A DNA stretch of 64,000 nt from Phreatobacter cathodiphilus (GCF_003008515.1 NZ_CP027668.1:3823001-3887000), one strand, 5' to 3'; numbered from the stretch's first letter, positions 1-8,319 are shown. A program made the numbers and translations. The notes: generated by a model from the sequence alone, not told the origin.

Positions 1-1
1 C

Positions 2-985
2 GCCGAACAGGCCATGCGCAACCGCCAGGACGGCAACCAGCAGCAGGCGCAGCGCGATCCCAACGCGCGGCAGGTCCGTCCGCAGGACCTGCGCGACATG
101 CTCAACCGCATCGAGAACCTCGCCCGCAATGGCGCCCGCGACCAGGCCCAGCGCCTGATGCAGGAGCTGCAGCAGATGCTGCAGGGCCTGCAGGCCGGCC
201 GCCAGCAGCAACAGCAGCAGGGCGAGAACGGCGAGCAGGGCGAACAGGGCGAGAGCCCGCTCGACCGCCTGGCCGACATGATCCGCCGCCAGCAGCAGCT
301 GCGCGACGACACCTTCCGCCGCAACCAGGAGCAGCGCCGCGCCCAGCGTGGCCAGCAGCGCCCCGGCCAGCGCGGCCAGCAGGGCCAGCAGCAGCAACCG
401 GGACAGCAGGGCCAACAGGGCGAGGGCGAGCAGGGCTACGACCAGCTCGGCGACGCCCAGCGCCAGCTCCGCGAACTCCTCGACCAGCTTCGCGAGCAAC
501 TCGGACAGCAGGGCGAGGGCGAAGGCCAGGGGCAGGGCCAGTCGGAGGGCGGCCGTCAGGCGCAGGAGGGCATGGGTAATGCCGGCCGGGCCATGCGCGA
601 GGCGGAGGAAGCTCTCGGCCGCGGCAACGGCCAGGGCGCCACCGACGCCCAGGGCCGCGCCCTGCGCAGCCTACAGCAGGGGGCCCAGGGCCTCGCCCAG
701 CAGATGCAGGAAGGTCAGGGCCAGGGTCAGCAGGGCCAGCCCGGCCAGCCGGGGGGCCGCCAGGGCCAGGCCGGCAACCAGGATTACGATCCGCTGGGAC
801 GGCCGACGCGCGGCCGCGAGGCCAACGAGAACTCGGACGTGCGCATTCCCAATGCCGGCGAGGGCGCGGCCCAGCGGGCCCAGCGCGTGCTGGAGGAGCT
901 GCGCCGCCGCCTCTCGGACCAGGATCGGCCGCAGATCGAGATGGAGTATATCGAGCGCCTGCTGCGCGGCCTGCAGATCCAGTAG
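2..985 (+). CDS. TIGR02302/DUF4175-like protein, C-terminal part
   Basis: The reading frame is open from the first bases of the window, so the N-terminus lies outside. What is visible is about 325 residues of extremely Gln/Gly/Arg-rich, largely low-complexity sequence, with predicted helical Q/R/L-rich stretches, and a conserved-looking tail (about the last 60 residues) with a PLGRPTRG motif, VRIPNAGEG and a final LEELRRRLSDQDRP...YIERLLRGL segment. That tail resembles the end of the TIGR02302 (DUF4175) family, large alphaproteobacterial membrane-anchored proteins of unknown function with N-terminal membrane segments. The family call rests on the tail only. The gene ends just before a convergent metallo-hydrolase gene. 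Confidence 0.7.
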   Translation, partial: AEQAMRNRQDGNQQQAQRDPNARQVRPQDLRDMLNRIENLARNGARDQAQRLMQELQQMLQGLQAGRQQQQQQGENGEQGEQGESPLDRLADMIRRQQQLRDDTFRRNQEQRRAQRGQQRPGQRGQQGQQQQPGQQGQQGEGEQGYDQLGDAQRQLRELLDQLREQLGQQGEGEGQGQGQSEGGRQAQEGMGNAGRAMREAEEALGRGNGQGATDAQGRALRSLQQGAQGLAQQMQEGQGQGQQGQPGQPGGRQGQAGNQDYDPLGRPTRGREANENSDVRIPNAGEGAAQRAQRVLEELRRRLSDQDRPQIEMEYIERLLRGLQIQ

Positions 986-989
986 CCGC

Positions 990-2096
990 TCAGGCCTCCG
1001 CCGCCGGCAGCTCCCAGACCTCGCCGGGGCGGATGGCGCGGAACAGGTCGGGCGCGATGGCGCGCTCGGCGAGGGCCGCATGCAGCGCCAGGCGCGGCTC
1101 CTCGATCGCCTCGTTGGTGAGCTGCACCGTGCCCCAGTGGTGGGCGAGCGCCCGGCGCGCGCCGCAATCGATCATCACCTGCACCGCCTCGGCCGGGTTC
1201 ATGTGCTGGTCGCGCATGAACCAGCGCGGCTCATAGGCGCCGATCGGCAGGATGGCGAGGCGGAAGCCGCCGAACCGCCGCTTCGCCTCGCGGAAGTGGT
1301 GGCCGTCGCCATAGCCGGTATCGCCGATGTGGTAGACGAGGCCGCCCGGCGCCTCGATGACGAAGGCCGCCCACAGCGCCTTGTTGCGGTCGAACAAGCC
1401 CCGCGCCGTCCAGTGCCGCATCGCGGCGAGATGCACGGCCATGCCGTTGCCGATCTCGATGCGGTCGCCCCAGTCGTGGGCCTCGGCACGGATGGCGGGA
1501 TCATGGGCCTTCATGATGGCGTCCTGGCCGAGCGGCGTGATCACCCTCGGCTGGTGGACGGCCTGAAGCCGCGACAACGTCTCCACGTCGAGATGGTCGT
1601 AGTGCCCGTGGCTGACGAGGACGAGGTCGATCTTCGGCAGGGCGTCGAAGGCGATGCCCGGGGCGTTGACCCGCTTCGGCCCTGCAAAGGAGACCGGCGA
1701 CACCCGCTCGGACCAGACCGGATCGAAGAGGATGTTCAGGCCGCGCGTCTGCATCAGGATCGTGGCGTGGCCGACATAGGAGAGGCGGACGGCGTCGCCA
1801 TCGACCCGCGGCGGCGGTACGTCCGCATGGTCCGAGGGCCAGCTCTCCGGCCAGCGCGCCCTTTCGTCGCCGCCGAACTGCCAGCGCAGCAGGTCGGTGA
1901 AGGCCTTGGGCGGCGAGCCGTGCGGGTCGAAGAAGCGGGTGCCGTCGAAATGGTCGCTGACCGGGCCGGAATAATAGGGCTGGCTGCGATAGGCGAAGGC
2001 GCCGCCGGCGCCGCCGATGACCGGCAGCGAAGCGAGCACGCCGAGGAGGCGGCGGCGGTTGAGCTTGGAGCGAGGCGGAGCCGGGGGCTTGCTCAT
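990..2096 (-). CDS. MBL-fold metallo-hydrolase, NAPE-PLD/UlaG-like
   Basis: A 368-residue metallo-beta-lactamase-fold protein. The zinc-binding motif HGHYDHLD is at residues 163-170, and further metal-ligand-type motifs follow (GDTGYGDG, LAHHWG near the C-terminus). The VSDHFDG-x2-FFDP segment near residue 46 is typical of proteins related to N-acyl-phosphatidylethanolamine phospholipase D. The N-terminus has an RRR followed by a hydrophobic stretch (residues 14-36), which suggests a Tat-type signal or a membrane anchor, so the enzyme probably acts at or outside the inner membrane. The substrate cannot be fixed from sequence; a phosphodiester in a lipid or related compound is the family-based guess. 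It is convergent with the TIGR02302-like gene and followed upstream by moaD on the same strand. Confidence 0.85.
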   Translation of the reverse strand: MSKPPAPPRSKLNRRRLLGVLASLPVIGGAGGAFAYRSQPYYSGPVSDHFDGTRFFDPHGSPPKAFTDLLRWQFGGDERARWPESWPSDHADVPPPRVDGDAVRLSYVGHATILMQTRGLNILFDPVWSERVSPVSFAGPKRVNAPGIAFDALPKIDLVLVSHGHYDHLDVETLSRLQAVHQPRVITPLGQDAIMKAHDPAIRAEAHDWGDRIEIGNGMAVHLAAMRHWTARGLFDRNKALWAAFVIEAPGGLVYHIGDTGYGDGHHFREAKRRFGGFRLAILPIGAYEPRWFMRDQHMNPAEAVQVMIDCGARRALAHHWGTVQLTNEAIEEPRLALHAALAERAIAPDLFRAIRPGEVWELPAAEA

Positions 2097-2104
2097 GCCG
2101 GCAG

Positions 2105-2356
2105 TCAGCCGCCGGTCATGGGCGGAAAGAAGGCGATTTCCCGCGCACCCGCCAAGGGAGCGTCCGGTTTCACGTGGACTTGATCGAGGGCGGCGCGAAT
2201 CACCGTGCGGTTCTCGAAGGCATGGGCATAGCCCTCGCCGCGGCCGATGAGATGGGCGATGAGATCGGCGACGGTGACGACCCCGGCCGGCGGCTCGATC
2301 TCCTCCGAGGCGAGGCCGATCCGCTCGCGCACCCAGGCGAAATAGAGCACCTTCAC
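2105..2356 (-). CDS. moaD: Molybdopterin synthase small subunit MoaD
   Basis: An 83-residue ubiquitin-like protein ending in PPMTGG; the terminal Gly-Gly is the site that becomes thiocarboxylated to deliver sulfur during molybdopterin synthesis. It starts at a GTG that overlaps the stop codon of pgsA by four bases (GTGA), which argues for translational coupling. Longer in-frame starts upstream lie inside pgsA and are not needed. The expected partner moaE, which commonly follows moaD after pgsA in Rhizobiales, is not here: the next gene downstream is the metallo-hydrolase. MoaE must therefore be encoded elsewhere. Confidence 0.88.
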   Translation of the reverse strand: MKVLYFAWVRERIGLASEEIEPPAGVVTVADLIAHLIGRGEGYAHAFENRTVIRAALDQVHVKPDAPLAGAREIAFFPPMTGG

Positions 2357-2979
2357 GGCTCGTCCTCCTCGATCAGGTGGCCGGCCCCGGCGCGAAAATA
2401 GTCGTAGCCGGTATAGAGCGTGAGGATGGCCGCGCACCAGAGCAGCACGATGCCGACCAGGGTCACCCCGGGCACGATCTGGTCGCCGGCAGGGCCCGCG
2501 ATGAGAAAGCCGACGGCGACGAGTTGCACCGCCGTCTTCCACTTGGCGAGCCGGGTCACCGGCACCGAGACGCGCAGCTCGGCGAGGAATTCCCTGAGGC
2601 CCGAAACCAGGATCTCGCGCGCCAGGATCACCATGGCCGCCCACAGCGACCAGCCGAGGATGGTGCCGTCGGCGGCCAGCATCATCAGCACGATGCCGAC
2701 CAGGAGTTTGTCGGCGATGGGGTCGAGCATGCGGCCGATGGCCGAGTGCTGCGACCAGGCGCGGGCGAGGTAGCCGTCGAAATAGTCGGTGATGGCGGCG
2801 ACGATGAAGATGCCGAGCGCCACCCAGCGCAGCCAGATGCCGCCCTCGTAGATGACCTGGGCGAAGAGGCAGGCGGCCACCAGCGGCACGGCGAGGACGC
2901 GGCCGTAGGTGAGGAGGTTCGGGACGCTGTAGGTCTTGCCGCGGCGCGGGCGGTCGATCGGATCAGCCGAGCTCATCAT
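2353..2979 (-). CDS. pgsA: CDP-diacylglycerol-glycerol-3-phosphate 3-phosphatidyltransferase PgsA
   Basis: A 208-residue integral membrane enzyme that makes phosphatidylglycerophosphate, the committed step to phosphatidylglycerol and cardiolipin. The CDP-alcohol phosphatidyltransferase signature is complete: D65, D68-G69, A72-R73, G82, D86 and D90. Several hydrophobic helices follow. It overlaps moaD by four bases. The start ATG-ATG pair at the N-terminus precedes a basic cytosolic segment (DRPRRGKTYSVPNLLT), as usual for this family. Confidence 0.92.
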   Translation of the reverse strand: MMSSADPIDRPRRGKTYSVPNLLTYGRVLAVPLVAACLFAQVIYEGGIWLRWVALGIFIVAAITDYFDGYLARAWSQHSAIGRMLDPIADKLLVGIVLMMLAADGTILGWSLWAAMVILAREILVSGLREFLAELRVSVPVTRLAKWKTAVQLVAVGFLIAGPAGDQIVPGVTLVGIVLLWCAAILTLYTGYDYFRAGAGHLIEEDEP

Positions 2980-3074
2980 CTTGTGATGGACGAGGGGGCC
3001 GGCCGGGTCAATGGAAACCCATGTCGTGGCGCGCCGCCTCTGGACAGAACGTCGTGAGCGGCTAGAACCGCGGC

Positions 3075-3620
3075 ATGAAACCCGCCGAGATCGTCGCGTC
3101 CTGCCTCAACCGACCCTGGCTGTCGGGCGCCCTCGCGATCGCGGCCGGCGCCACGGGCACGATCCTCGGCGCCTGGTTCTTCGAACTGGTGGTCGGCCTG
3201 CCGCCGTGCCCGCTCTGCCTGCAGCAGCGCGTCCCCTATTACGCGGTCATCCCCGCCGCGCTCGTGGTCGCCTTCATGGCCTGGAAGCGCTGGCCCGGCG
3301 CCCTCGTCCGCCTCGGACTTCTCCTTCTGGCGGGCCTGATGATCTGGGGTGCCGGGCTCGGCGTCTACCATGCGGGGGCGGAATGGGGTTTCTGGCAGGG
3401 GCCGACCACCTGTGCCCAGCCGACCGTCATCGCCCGCAACCCCGCCGACCTCCTGCGCCAGTTGCAGACGGCAAAACCCCTCGCCGATTGTACGGTCGCC
3501 GCCTGGCGCTTCCTCGGCCTGTCGCTCGCCGGCTGGAACGTGCTGATCGCCTCGGCCCTGGCGCTGGTGGCGCTCGCCGCCGCCAGCTGGCCCCGCGCCG
3601 ACACGGCTTTGGCGGCGTGA
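3075..3620 (+). CDS. DsbB-family disulfide bond formation protein
   Basis: A 181-residue protein with four membrane segments. It carries the first redox pair as CPLC (C45, C48) at the start of a short periplasmic loop and a second pair (C113 and C139) in the larger loop. That is the DsbB layout: electrons pass from DsbA through the two cysteine pairs to ubiquinone. The ATG lies in a short intergenic region divergent from pgsA. A DsbA-like thioredoxin-fold protein is encoded about 45 kb away in the same window (48602-49285), but the two are not an operon, so partnership is only possible. Confidence 0.88.
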   Translation: MKPAEIVASCLNRPWLSGALAIAAGATGTILGAWFFELVVGLPPCPLCLQQRVPYYAVIPAALVVAFMAWKRWPGALVRLGLLLLAGLMIWGAGLGVYHAGAEWGFWQGPTTCAQPTVIARNPADLLRQLQTAKPLADCTVAAWRFLGLSLAGWNVLIASALALVALAAASWPRADTALAA

Positions 3621-3645
3621 CCGAGCCGACGGCCTCCCCGCCGGT

Positions 3646-3861
3646 TCATCCGCCTCCGGCCATCTCGTTGCGCCGCGCCGTTCTGGCGGCGGGACGGGCC
3701 GGCACCTCGTCATAGCGCTGGATGACATAGGCCTCCCGCACCTCGGATGTCGTGAGTTCCAGGAGGTAGGCCGCGACGTCGAGGCCGAGGGACCTTGCCC
3801 TCTCGGTTGCTCCCTCCAGTTCGACGACGAGCCGTCCGATCTCATCGGATCGTTTCATCAT
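3646..3861 (-). CDS. Small protein, third gene of the luxR-luxI run
   Basis: A 71-residue soluble protein of unknown function, starting at the first of two consecutive ATG codons behind a strong GAGGAGG ribosome-binding site. An earlier in-frame ATG is possible but lacks such a site. It has a helical N-terminal half (RLVVELEGATERARSLG) and a low-complexity Arg/Ala tail. It begins eight bases after the stop of the upstream 122-residue gene, which itself follows luxI by 21 bases, so all three are probably co-transcribed. No family recognised. Confidence 0.65.
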   Translation of the reverse strand: MMKRSDEIGRLVVELEGATERARSLGLDVAAYLLELTTSEVREAYVIQRYDEVPARPAARTARRNEMAGGG

Positions 3862-3868
3862 AGCCTCC

Positions 3869-4237
3869 TCACGCTGCCTGGCGCTGCATCTGTGTCCGCC
3901 CCGCCTCGCGCGCGGCATAGCCGTAAATGACGTCCTGTGCCGTCCGGTGGCGCGCCTCGGCCTCCTCGTCGGGCACCGCCGCGACGAGGAAAGGCTCCGT
4001 GCCCCGCGCGTGGCGCAGATAGGTCTCGAGGGCGTCGAGTGCCTCCTCGTTCGTGGCCGCCGAGGTCGCCCGCAGCTCCTGCCCCTCGGCGAGGCGAAGC
4101 GCCTCGTGCGCGGCCATTTCGAGGAGCGTCTGCAAAAAGCGCGCCTGGCGTCTGCGGGCCAGCACCGCGGTCTGGACGACCAGCGTGGCGAGATAGTCGT
4201 CGGTCTCGGCCGACGGATAGGGTTTCAGACCATGCAT
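3869..4237 (-). CDS. Hypothetical protein directly downstream of luxI
   Basis: A 122-residue, predicted mostly helical cytoplasmic protein with no signal peptide or membrane segment. I do not recognise a domain. It begins 21 bases after the luxI stop with a GGAGG-type ribosome-binding site, and another small gene follows eight bases later. Position alone suggests a role tied to acyl-homoserine-lactone signalling, such as an accessory or modulator of LuxI/LuxR, but nothing in the sequence proves that. It is not obviously similar to known quorum-sensing modulators such as RsaM, QteE or TraM as I remember them. Confidence 0.75.
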   Translation of the reverse strand: MHGLKPYPSAETDDYLATLVVQTAVLARRRQARFLQTLLEMAAHEALRLAEGQELRATSAATNEEALDALETYLRHARGTEPFLVAAVPDEEAEARHRTAQDVIYGYAAREAGRTQMQRQAA

Positions 4238-4258
4238 CCTTGCCTCCTCCGGTCTAGT

Positions 4259-4870
4259 TCAGGCCATGACGGCGTGCAGCGGGGTCGCGGCGATGCCGCG
4301 CCCTGCGAAGCCGTCGAGGACGTCGGGCGTGACGTCCATCACGCCGGCGATCACCGGCCCCCCGTCGATGTCGGTGATGGGACCGAGCGGCGTCGGCCAG
4401 AAGCCCATTTCCAGGAACCGGGTCACCCAGACCGGGTGGCCCTCCCAGGTCATCTGCTCGATGCCGTTGGCGAGGCAATGCTCGACGACGGCGCGGGCCA
4501 TCTCACCGGAGCCACGCGACCAGCTGCCGTCGCCGCGATATTTCGGATCGATGGCCAGGCGCGTCCATTCCCAGATCTGCGGCCCCCGCGGAATCCCGCG
4601 TGGCGCGAGTTGCGGATAGGCGTCGCTGAGGAGATGCGGCCATTGCGTCGGCAAGAGCCGGGTATAGACCCGCAGATTGTCGCGCTCGTCGAGAATGAGG
4701 AAGTGGCGGGCCGTCTCGACGTCGAACTGGTCGATCTCACGCCCGTCCGGCTTGCGAAGCCGTTCCCACCCCAGTTCCTCCACGAAGATGCGATGGCGAA
4801 GCCGGAAGGCCTCATCCATCAGGGACGCGTGCCGGGCGATGTCGCGCCCGTCGATGACGAGAAGCCGCAT
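4259..4870 (-). CDS. Acyl-homoserine-lactone synthase, LuxI family
   Basis: A 203-residue autoinducer synthase. The family's invariant residues are present: R25-x3-F29, W35, D47, D50, R71, and the E101-x2-R104 pair in EWTR. LuxI enzymes make an N-acyl-homoserine lactone from S-adenosylmethionine and an acyl-ACP or acyl-CoA; the acyl group cannot be read from sequence. The gene lies 103 bp downstream of a LuxR-type receptor on the same strand and leads directly into two small orphan genes. A convincing lux box could not be identified in the 103-bp gap. Confidence 0.93.
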   Translation of the reverse strand: MRLLVIDGRDIARHASLMDEAFRLRHRIFVEELGWERLRKPDGREIDQFDVETARHFLILDERDNLRVYTRLLPTQWPHLLSDAYPQLAPRGIPRGPQIWEWTRLAIDPKYRGDGSWSRGSGEMARAVVEHCLANGIEQMTWEGHPVWVTRFLEMGFWPTPLGPITDIDGGPVIAGVMDVTPDVLDGFAGRGIAATPLHAVMA

Positions 4871-4973
4871 GCCAACCCTCCCAAGGTGACCGAGGGGAAG
4901 GGTGGGTTGCGACGGGCCTTTCTGTCATTGGCCCGATCGGACTATTGCGCTCTGCCACGCAGCGCCGCGAACC

Positions 4974-5705
4974 TCAGGGGATGATCTTCCGGCGCAGGCA
5001 GCGGGCGACGAGATGGGCGCGGGACGTGCAGCCTGTCCGCTCCAAGGCGCTGGCCAGATGATTCTTCACCGTGTTCTCGGAGATCGCCAGGATCTGACCG
5101 ATCTCCCAGTTGGACTTGCCCTCGGCGGCCCAGCGGATGCATTCGATCTGCTGCGGCGTCAGGCCGAAGGATCCTCCGCCGTCGCCCGGCAGCCTCGCCC
5201 GCCGGATCGCTTCGTAACCGTAGAGGCTGATGAGATGGAGCGAGCGCTGCTCGCGTCTCGACAGGGTCACCCGGTCGGCGCCGAAGGACACGCAGGCGTC
5301 CAACCCGCCTCCGGAGTGGATCGGCACGCAATAGCCGTCCGCGAGGCCGAAATCACCGGCCTCGTCCAGGATGAGAGCCTGCTCGCGGCTGATCGTCGGG
5401 GTGCGGGATTCGCTCCAGACGAAAGGCATGACCGAGCTCATCACCTTCCGCATCGCCGGATCGATCTGGGCATAGTTGCGGCTGTTGTAGCGATCCCACC
5501 AGCCCTGCGGCCAATGATGGACCAGCACGAGCGCCTCGAGGTTCTGATGGGGGAGAGGCACGCCGGTGACGATGAGGGAGGAAAAGCCGAAATGGCGCAT
5601 CACGCCCACCAGTTCGGTCATGACCTGGTCAGGCTCGGTCCTTCCTTCCAGACGATCGATCACATCGAACGCATAGCGGTCGACGTCCAGTACTCCGCCC
5701 GCCAT
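4974..5705 (-). CDS. LuxR-family autoinducer-binding transcriptional regulator
   Basis: A 243-residue two-domain regulator. The N-terminal autoinducer-binding domain keeps the ligand-contact residues at exactly the spacing known from TraR: W69, Y73, D82, P83 and W97. The C-terminal helix-turn-helix (about 180-240) has LTPQQIE, the EIGQILAIS segment and NTVKNH. It is therefore a full-length acyl-homoserine-lactone receptor, not a solo fragment, and its cognate LuxI is the next gene on the same strand. It probably controls luxI and the two genes after it. The 190 bp upstream contain AT-richer sequence (5746-5790) that may hold its promoter. Confidence 0.93.
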   Translation of the reverse strand: MAGGVLDVDRYAFDVIDRLEGRTEPDQVMTELVGVMRHFGFSSLIVTGVPLPHQNLEALVLVHHWPQGWWDRYNSRNYAQIDPAMRKVMSSVMPFVWSESRTPTISREQALILDEAGDFGLADGYCVPIHSGGGLDACVSFGADRVTLSRREQRSLHLISLYGYEAIRRARLPGDGGGSFGLTPQQIECIRWAAEGKSNWEIGQILAISENTVKNHLASALERTGCTSRAHLVARCLRRKIIP

Positions 5706-5895
5706 CCGAGCCTGCTCCCCAGGACCACACCGATTCAGCGTGCAAAACCTGCAAGACGCAATCTACGGATAATTACAGATATAACCATGTGCCCGAGAGG
5801 CTGGGCGCCACCATCCCGGAGCACGGCGACGCCGGTCCCGTCGGACGCCTCCGCGCGGCACTCGGCCGCGGACCCGAGGCATTTCGCTCCGAAGC

Positions 5896-6486
5896 CTACG
5901 GCTCCAGCTCGGTGTCCCAGTAGAGATAGTCCATCCAGCTCTGGTGCAGGTAGTTCGGCGGGAACAGCCGGCCGTTGGCGTGCAGGTCCTGCACGCTCGG
6001 GGCGAAGGGCATGCGCGCGAGGTGGAGGCCCGATTCCTTCAGCGTCTTCGAGCCCTTGCTGAGATTGCAGGGCGAGCAGGCCGTCAGCACGTTGTCCCAG
6101 GTGGTCTGGCCACCCTTGGAGCGCGGGATCAGGTGGTCGAAGGTCAGGTCCTCGCCGTGGCCGCAGTACTGGCAGCGGAAACGGTCGCGCAGGAAGACGT
6201 TGAACCGGGTGAAGGCGGGATTGCGCGACGGCTTCACATAGGTCTTGAGCGACACCACGCTCGGCAGCCTCATCTCGAAGCTCGGCGAGTGGATCGCCTT
6301 CTCGTAGGTCGAGACGACGGTGACGCGGTCGAGGAAGACGGCCTTGATCGTATCCTGCCACGACCACAGCGACAGGGGATAGTAGCTCAGCGGGCGATAA
6401 TCCGCGTTGAGCACCAGGGCCGGCCATGAACCAGGAGAAATGGCGGTCGAAACCGGCAGGTCCCCGGGCGATACGGCGACCGTCAA
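5896..6486 (-). CDS. HNH endonuclease family protein
   Basis: A 196-residue protein with a zinc-ribbon HNH nuclease core: C105-x2-C108, the catalytic DH at 117-118, an asparagine at 132 and C137-x2-C140. This compact form is widespread in alphaproteobacterial chromosomes as a housekeeping gene of unclear role, and is not linked here to any phage or restriction gene. The upstream region contains a 7-bp inverted repeat (6508-6514 and 6523-6529) that might be a regulatory dyad. Confidence 0.85.
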   Translation of the reverse strand: MTVAVSPGDLPVSTAISPGSWPALVLNADYRPLSYYPLSLWSWQDTIKAVFLDRVTVVSTYEKAIHSPSFEMRLPSVVSLKTYVKPSRNPAFTRFNVFLRDRFRCQYCGHGEDLTFDHLIPRSKGGQTTWDNVLTACSPCNLSKGSKTLKESGLHLARMPFAPSVQDLHANGRLFPPNYLHQSWMDYLYWDTELEP

Positions 6487-6595
6487 GATGAACTCCTTGC
6501 GATCGGGCGGCTCGGCGATTCGCGAGCCGCGAATTCAGGCACTGACCGATACTATGGGGATCGTGTCGCTCTTGTGAAGCCCAAAGGGCAGGTCA

Positions 6596-7243
6596 TCACG
6601 CCGTCGTGGCAGGAATGGCCGCCCGGCCTTTCAGCGCGGCGTAGTGGGCCCAGAGGAGCCGGGCCGCCGCGGCGCGACGGGGCCGCCAGCGTTCGGCGAC
6701 GGCGATCATGGTCCCGGCATCCGGCCGCGCGGCGAGGCCGAGCGCGTCCTGCACCGCCGCCTGCAGCGCGATGTCGCCGGCCGGCCAGGCATCGCCGTGA
6801 CCGAGGCAGGTGAGGAGATAGACGTCGGCGGTCCAGGGCCCGATGCCCTTGACCCGGGTCAGCGCCGCATGGGCCGCCTCGGCCTCCATCGCCGGCAGCG
6901 CCTCGAGGTCCAGCGTGCCGTCGAGGACCGCCGCCGCGACGGCCCGCAGCGTGCGCGTCTTCGGCCGCGACTGGCCGCAGGCGCGGTAATCCTCGTCGCT
7001 CGCCGCCGCCAGCCGTTCGGGGGTCACCGCGCCGAGCACCGACAGCGTCCGGCTCCAGATCGCCTGCGCCGCGAGCGTCGAGATCTGCTGGAACACCACC
7101 ACGTGGACGAGGCCCTCGAAGCCCGCCGGTCGCCGGCGCAGCGGAGGGATGCCGCGCTCGGCATGCAGCCGGCCCATGACCGGGCACTGTGCCGCCAGCA
7201 CCGCCAGCATGGCGCTCAGATCCTCGTCCGTCTCGATCCGCAT
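6596..7243 (-). CDS. DNA-3-methyladenine glycosylase II-like HhH-GPD protein
   Basis: A 215-residue base-excision repair glycosylase of the AlkA-like branch of the HhH-GPD superfamily. The helix-hairpin-helix is VKGIGPWTAD (131-140), and the likely catalytic aspartate is D157 in AGDIAL. There is no iron-sulfur cluster motif. I chose the ATG giving MRIETDEDL, since the much longer upstream frame runs into the divergent gluQRS gene. It probably removes alkylated purines from DNA. The 47 bp between this start and the gluQRS start must hold both promoters. Confidence 0.88.
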   Translation of the reverse strand: MRIETDEDLSAMLAVLAAQCPVMGRLHAERGIPPLRRRPAGFEGLVHVVVFQQISTLAAQAIWSRTLSVLGAVTPERLAAASDEDYRACGQSRPKTRTLRAVAAAVLDGTLDLEALPAMEAEAAHAALTRVKGIGPWTADVYLLTCLGHGDAWPAGDIALQAAVQDALGLAARPDAGTMIAVAERWRPRRAAAARLLWAHYAALKGRAAIPATTA

Positions 7244-7290
7244 CGCGTCCAGTCTTGCGCCCCGCCCCCGCCTCGACCATAGGCTCAGCC

Positions 7291-8190
7291 ATGGCGGCCG
7301 CGCACCACCCGATTGCTGACAGACCGGTCCTGCGCTTCGCGCCGAGCCCCAACGGCCTGCTCCATCTCGGCCATGCCCGTAGCGCACTGGAGAACGAGAG
7401 GATGGCGGCAGCCCTCGGCGCGCGCCTGCTGCTGCGCATCGAGGACATCGACCGCACCCGCTGCCGCCCCGAGTTCGAGGCGGCGATGATCGAGGATCTC
7501 GCCTGGTTGAGGATAGCCTTCGAGACGCCGTACCGCCGCCAGTCGGAGCATCTCGCCGACCATGCCGCCATGCTGGCGCGGCTTGCCGCCATGGGCCTCG
7601 TCTATCCGAGCTTCGAGAGCCGTGCCGAGCTGAAGAGCCTCGCCGCCGCGAGGGCGGCCGAGAGCGGACGGCCCTGGCCGGCCGATCCCGACGGCGCGCC
7701 GCTCTATGCCGGCCGCGGCCGCGACATTCCGCCGGCGGAGGCCGCGGCGCGGGTGGCGGCGGGCGAGCCCCATGCGCTGAGGCTCGACATGGCGACGGCC
7801 ATGGCGCGGCTGGCGGGCCCGCTGAGCTGGACCGAGACGGATGCGACCGGCCGGCCGCAGCGGGTGGTGACGGCACAGCCCGAGCGCTGGGGCGACATCG
7901 TCCTCGCCCGCAAGGAACTCGCCACCAGCTATCACCTCGCCGTCGTCACCGACGATGCGCTGCAGGGGGTGACCCATGTGGTGCGTGGCGAGGACCTGTT
8001 CGAGGCCACCGCCGTCCACCGGCTGCTGCAGGACCTCCTCGGGCTTCCCGCCCCTCTCTACCGCCACCATGGCCTCGTGCTGGGGCCCGATGGGAAGAAG
8101 CTGTCAAAGAGCGACCAGGCGGAGGGATTTCGGGGGCTGCGGGAGGCGGGCCTGACGGCCGGGGACCTTCGGCGGCAGTTGGGGTTCTAA
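7291..8190 (+). CDS. gluQRS: Glutamyl-Q tRNA(Asp) synthetase GluQRS
   Basis: A 299-residue paralogue of the glutamyl-tRNA synthetase catalytic domain, lacking the anticodon-binding domain. It shows FAPSPNG, the HIGH-type motif HLGH (25-28), RIEDID, and the KMSKS-type motif KLSKS at about residue 270. GluQRS activates glutamate and attaches it to queuosine in tRNA(Asp). The cysteine cluster that binds zinc in the E. coli enzyme is not visible here. The chosen ATG at 7291 avoids overlap with the divergent glycosylase gene. Confidence 0.9.
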   Translation: MAAAHHPIADRPVLRFAPSPNGLLHLGHARSALENERMAAALGARLLLRIEDIDRTRCRPEFEAAMIEDLAWLRIAFETPYRRQSEHLADHAAMLARLAAMGLVYPSFESRAELKSLAAARAAESGRPWPADPDGAPLYAGRGRDIPPAEAAARVAAGEPHALRLDMATAMARLAGPLSWTETDATGRPQRVVTAQPERWGDIVLARKELATSYHLAVVTDDALQGVTHVVRGEDLFEATAVHRLLQDLLGLPAPLYRHHGLVLGPDGKKLSKSDQAEGFRGLREAGLTAGDLRRQLGF

Positions 8191-8228
8191 CGAGGCCCAC
8201 TCGGGCCAGAGATGAAGCGTCGCCTCCG

Positions 8229-8319
8229 CGTCATGCCCGGCCTTGTGCGGGGCATCCACGAATTCCCTGGAGGGCGGTGGTCAAGTCGTGGGTGCCCGGG
8301 ATCAACCCGGGCATGGCGG
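8229..8319. repeat. Dispersed palindromic repeat, family B (copy 1)
   Basis: The gluQRS/acyl-CoA ligase convergent gap (175 bp) holds two related GCCCGG-rich units: a CATGCCCGGCC...GGGGCATCCACG unit and, after a short spacer, TCAAGTCGTGGGTGCCCGGG...CCCGGGCATGGC. Both can fold into hairpins. The shared words TCAAGTCGTGG and CATGCCCGG recur at 61559-61645, and a worn version is at 41443-41475. Extragenic repeats of this type are common in Rhizobiales genomes. Confidence 0.75.

Noticed and set aside
4871-4973. Lux-box search in the luxR-luxI gap
   Set aside because: Only an 8-bp palindrome CCGATCGG (4933-4940) and weak dyads were found; none matches an 18-20 bp lux-type inverted repeat.
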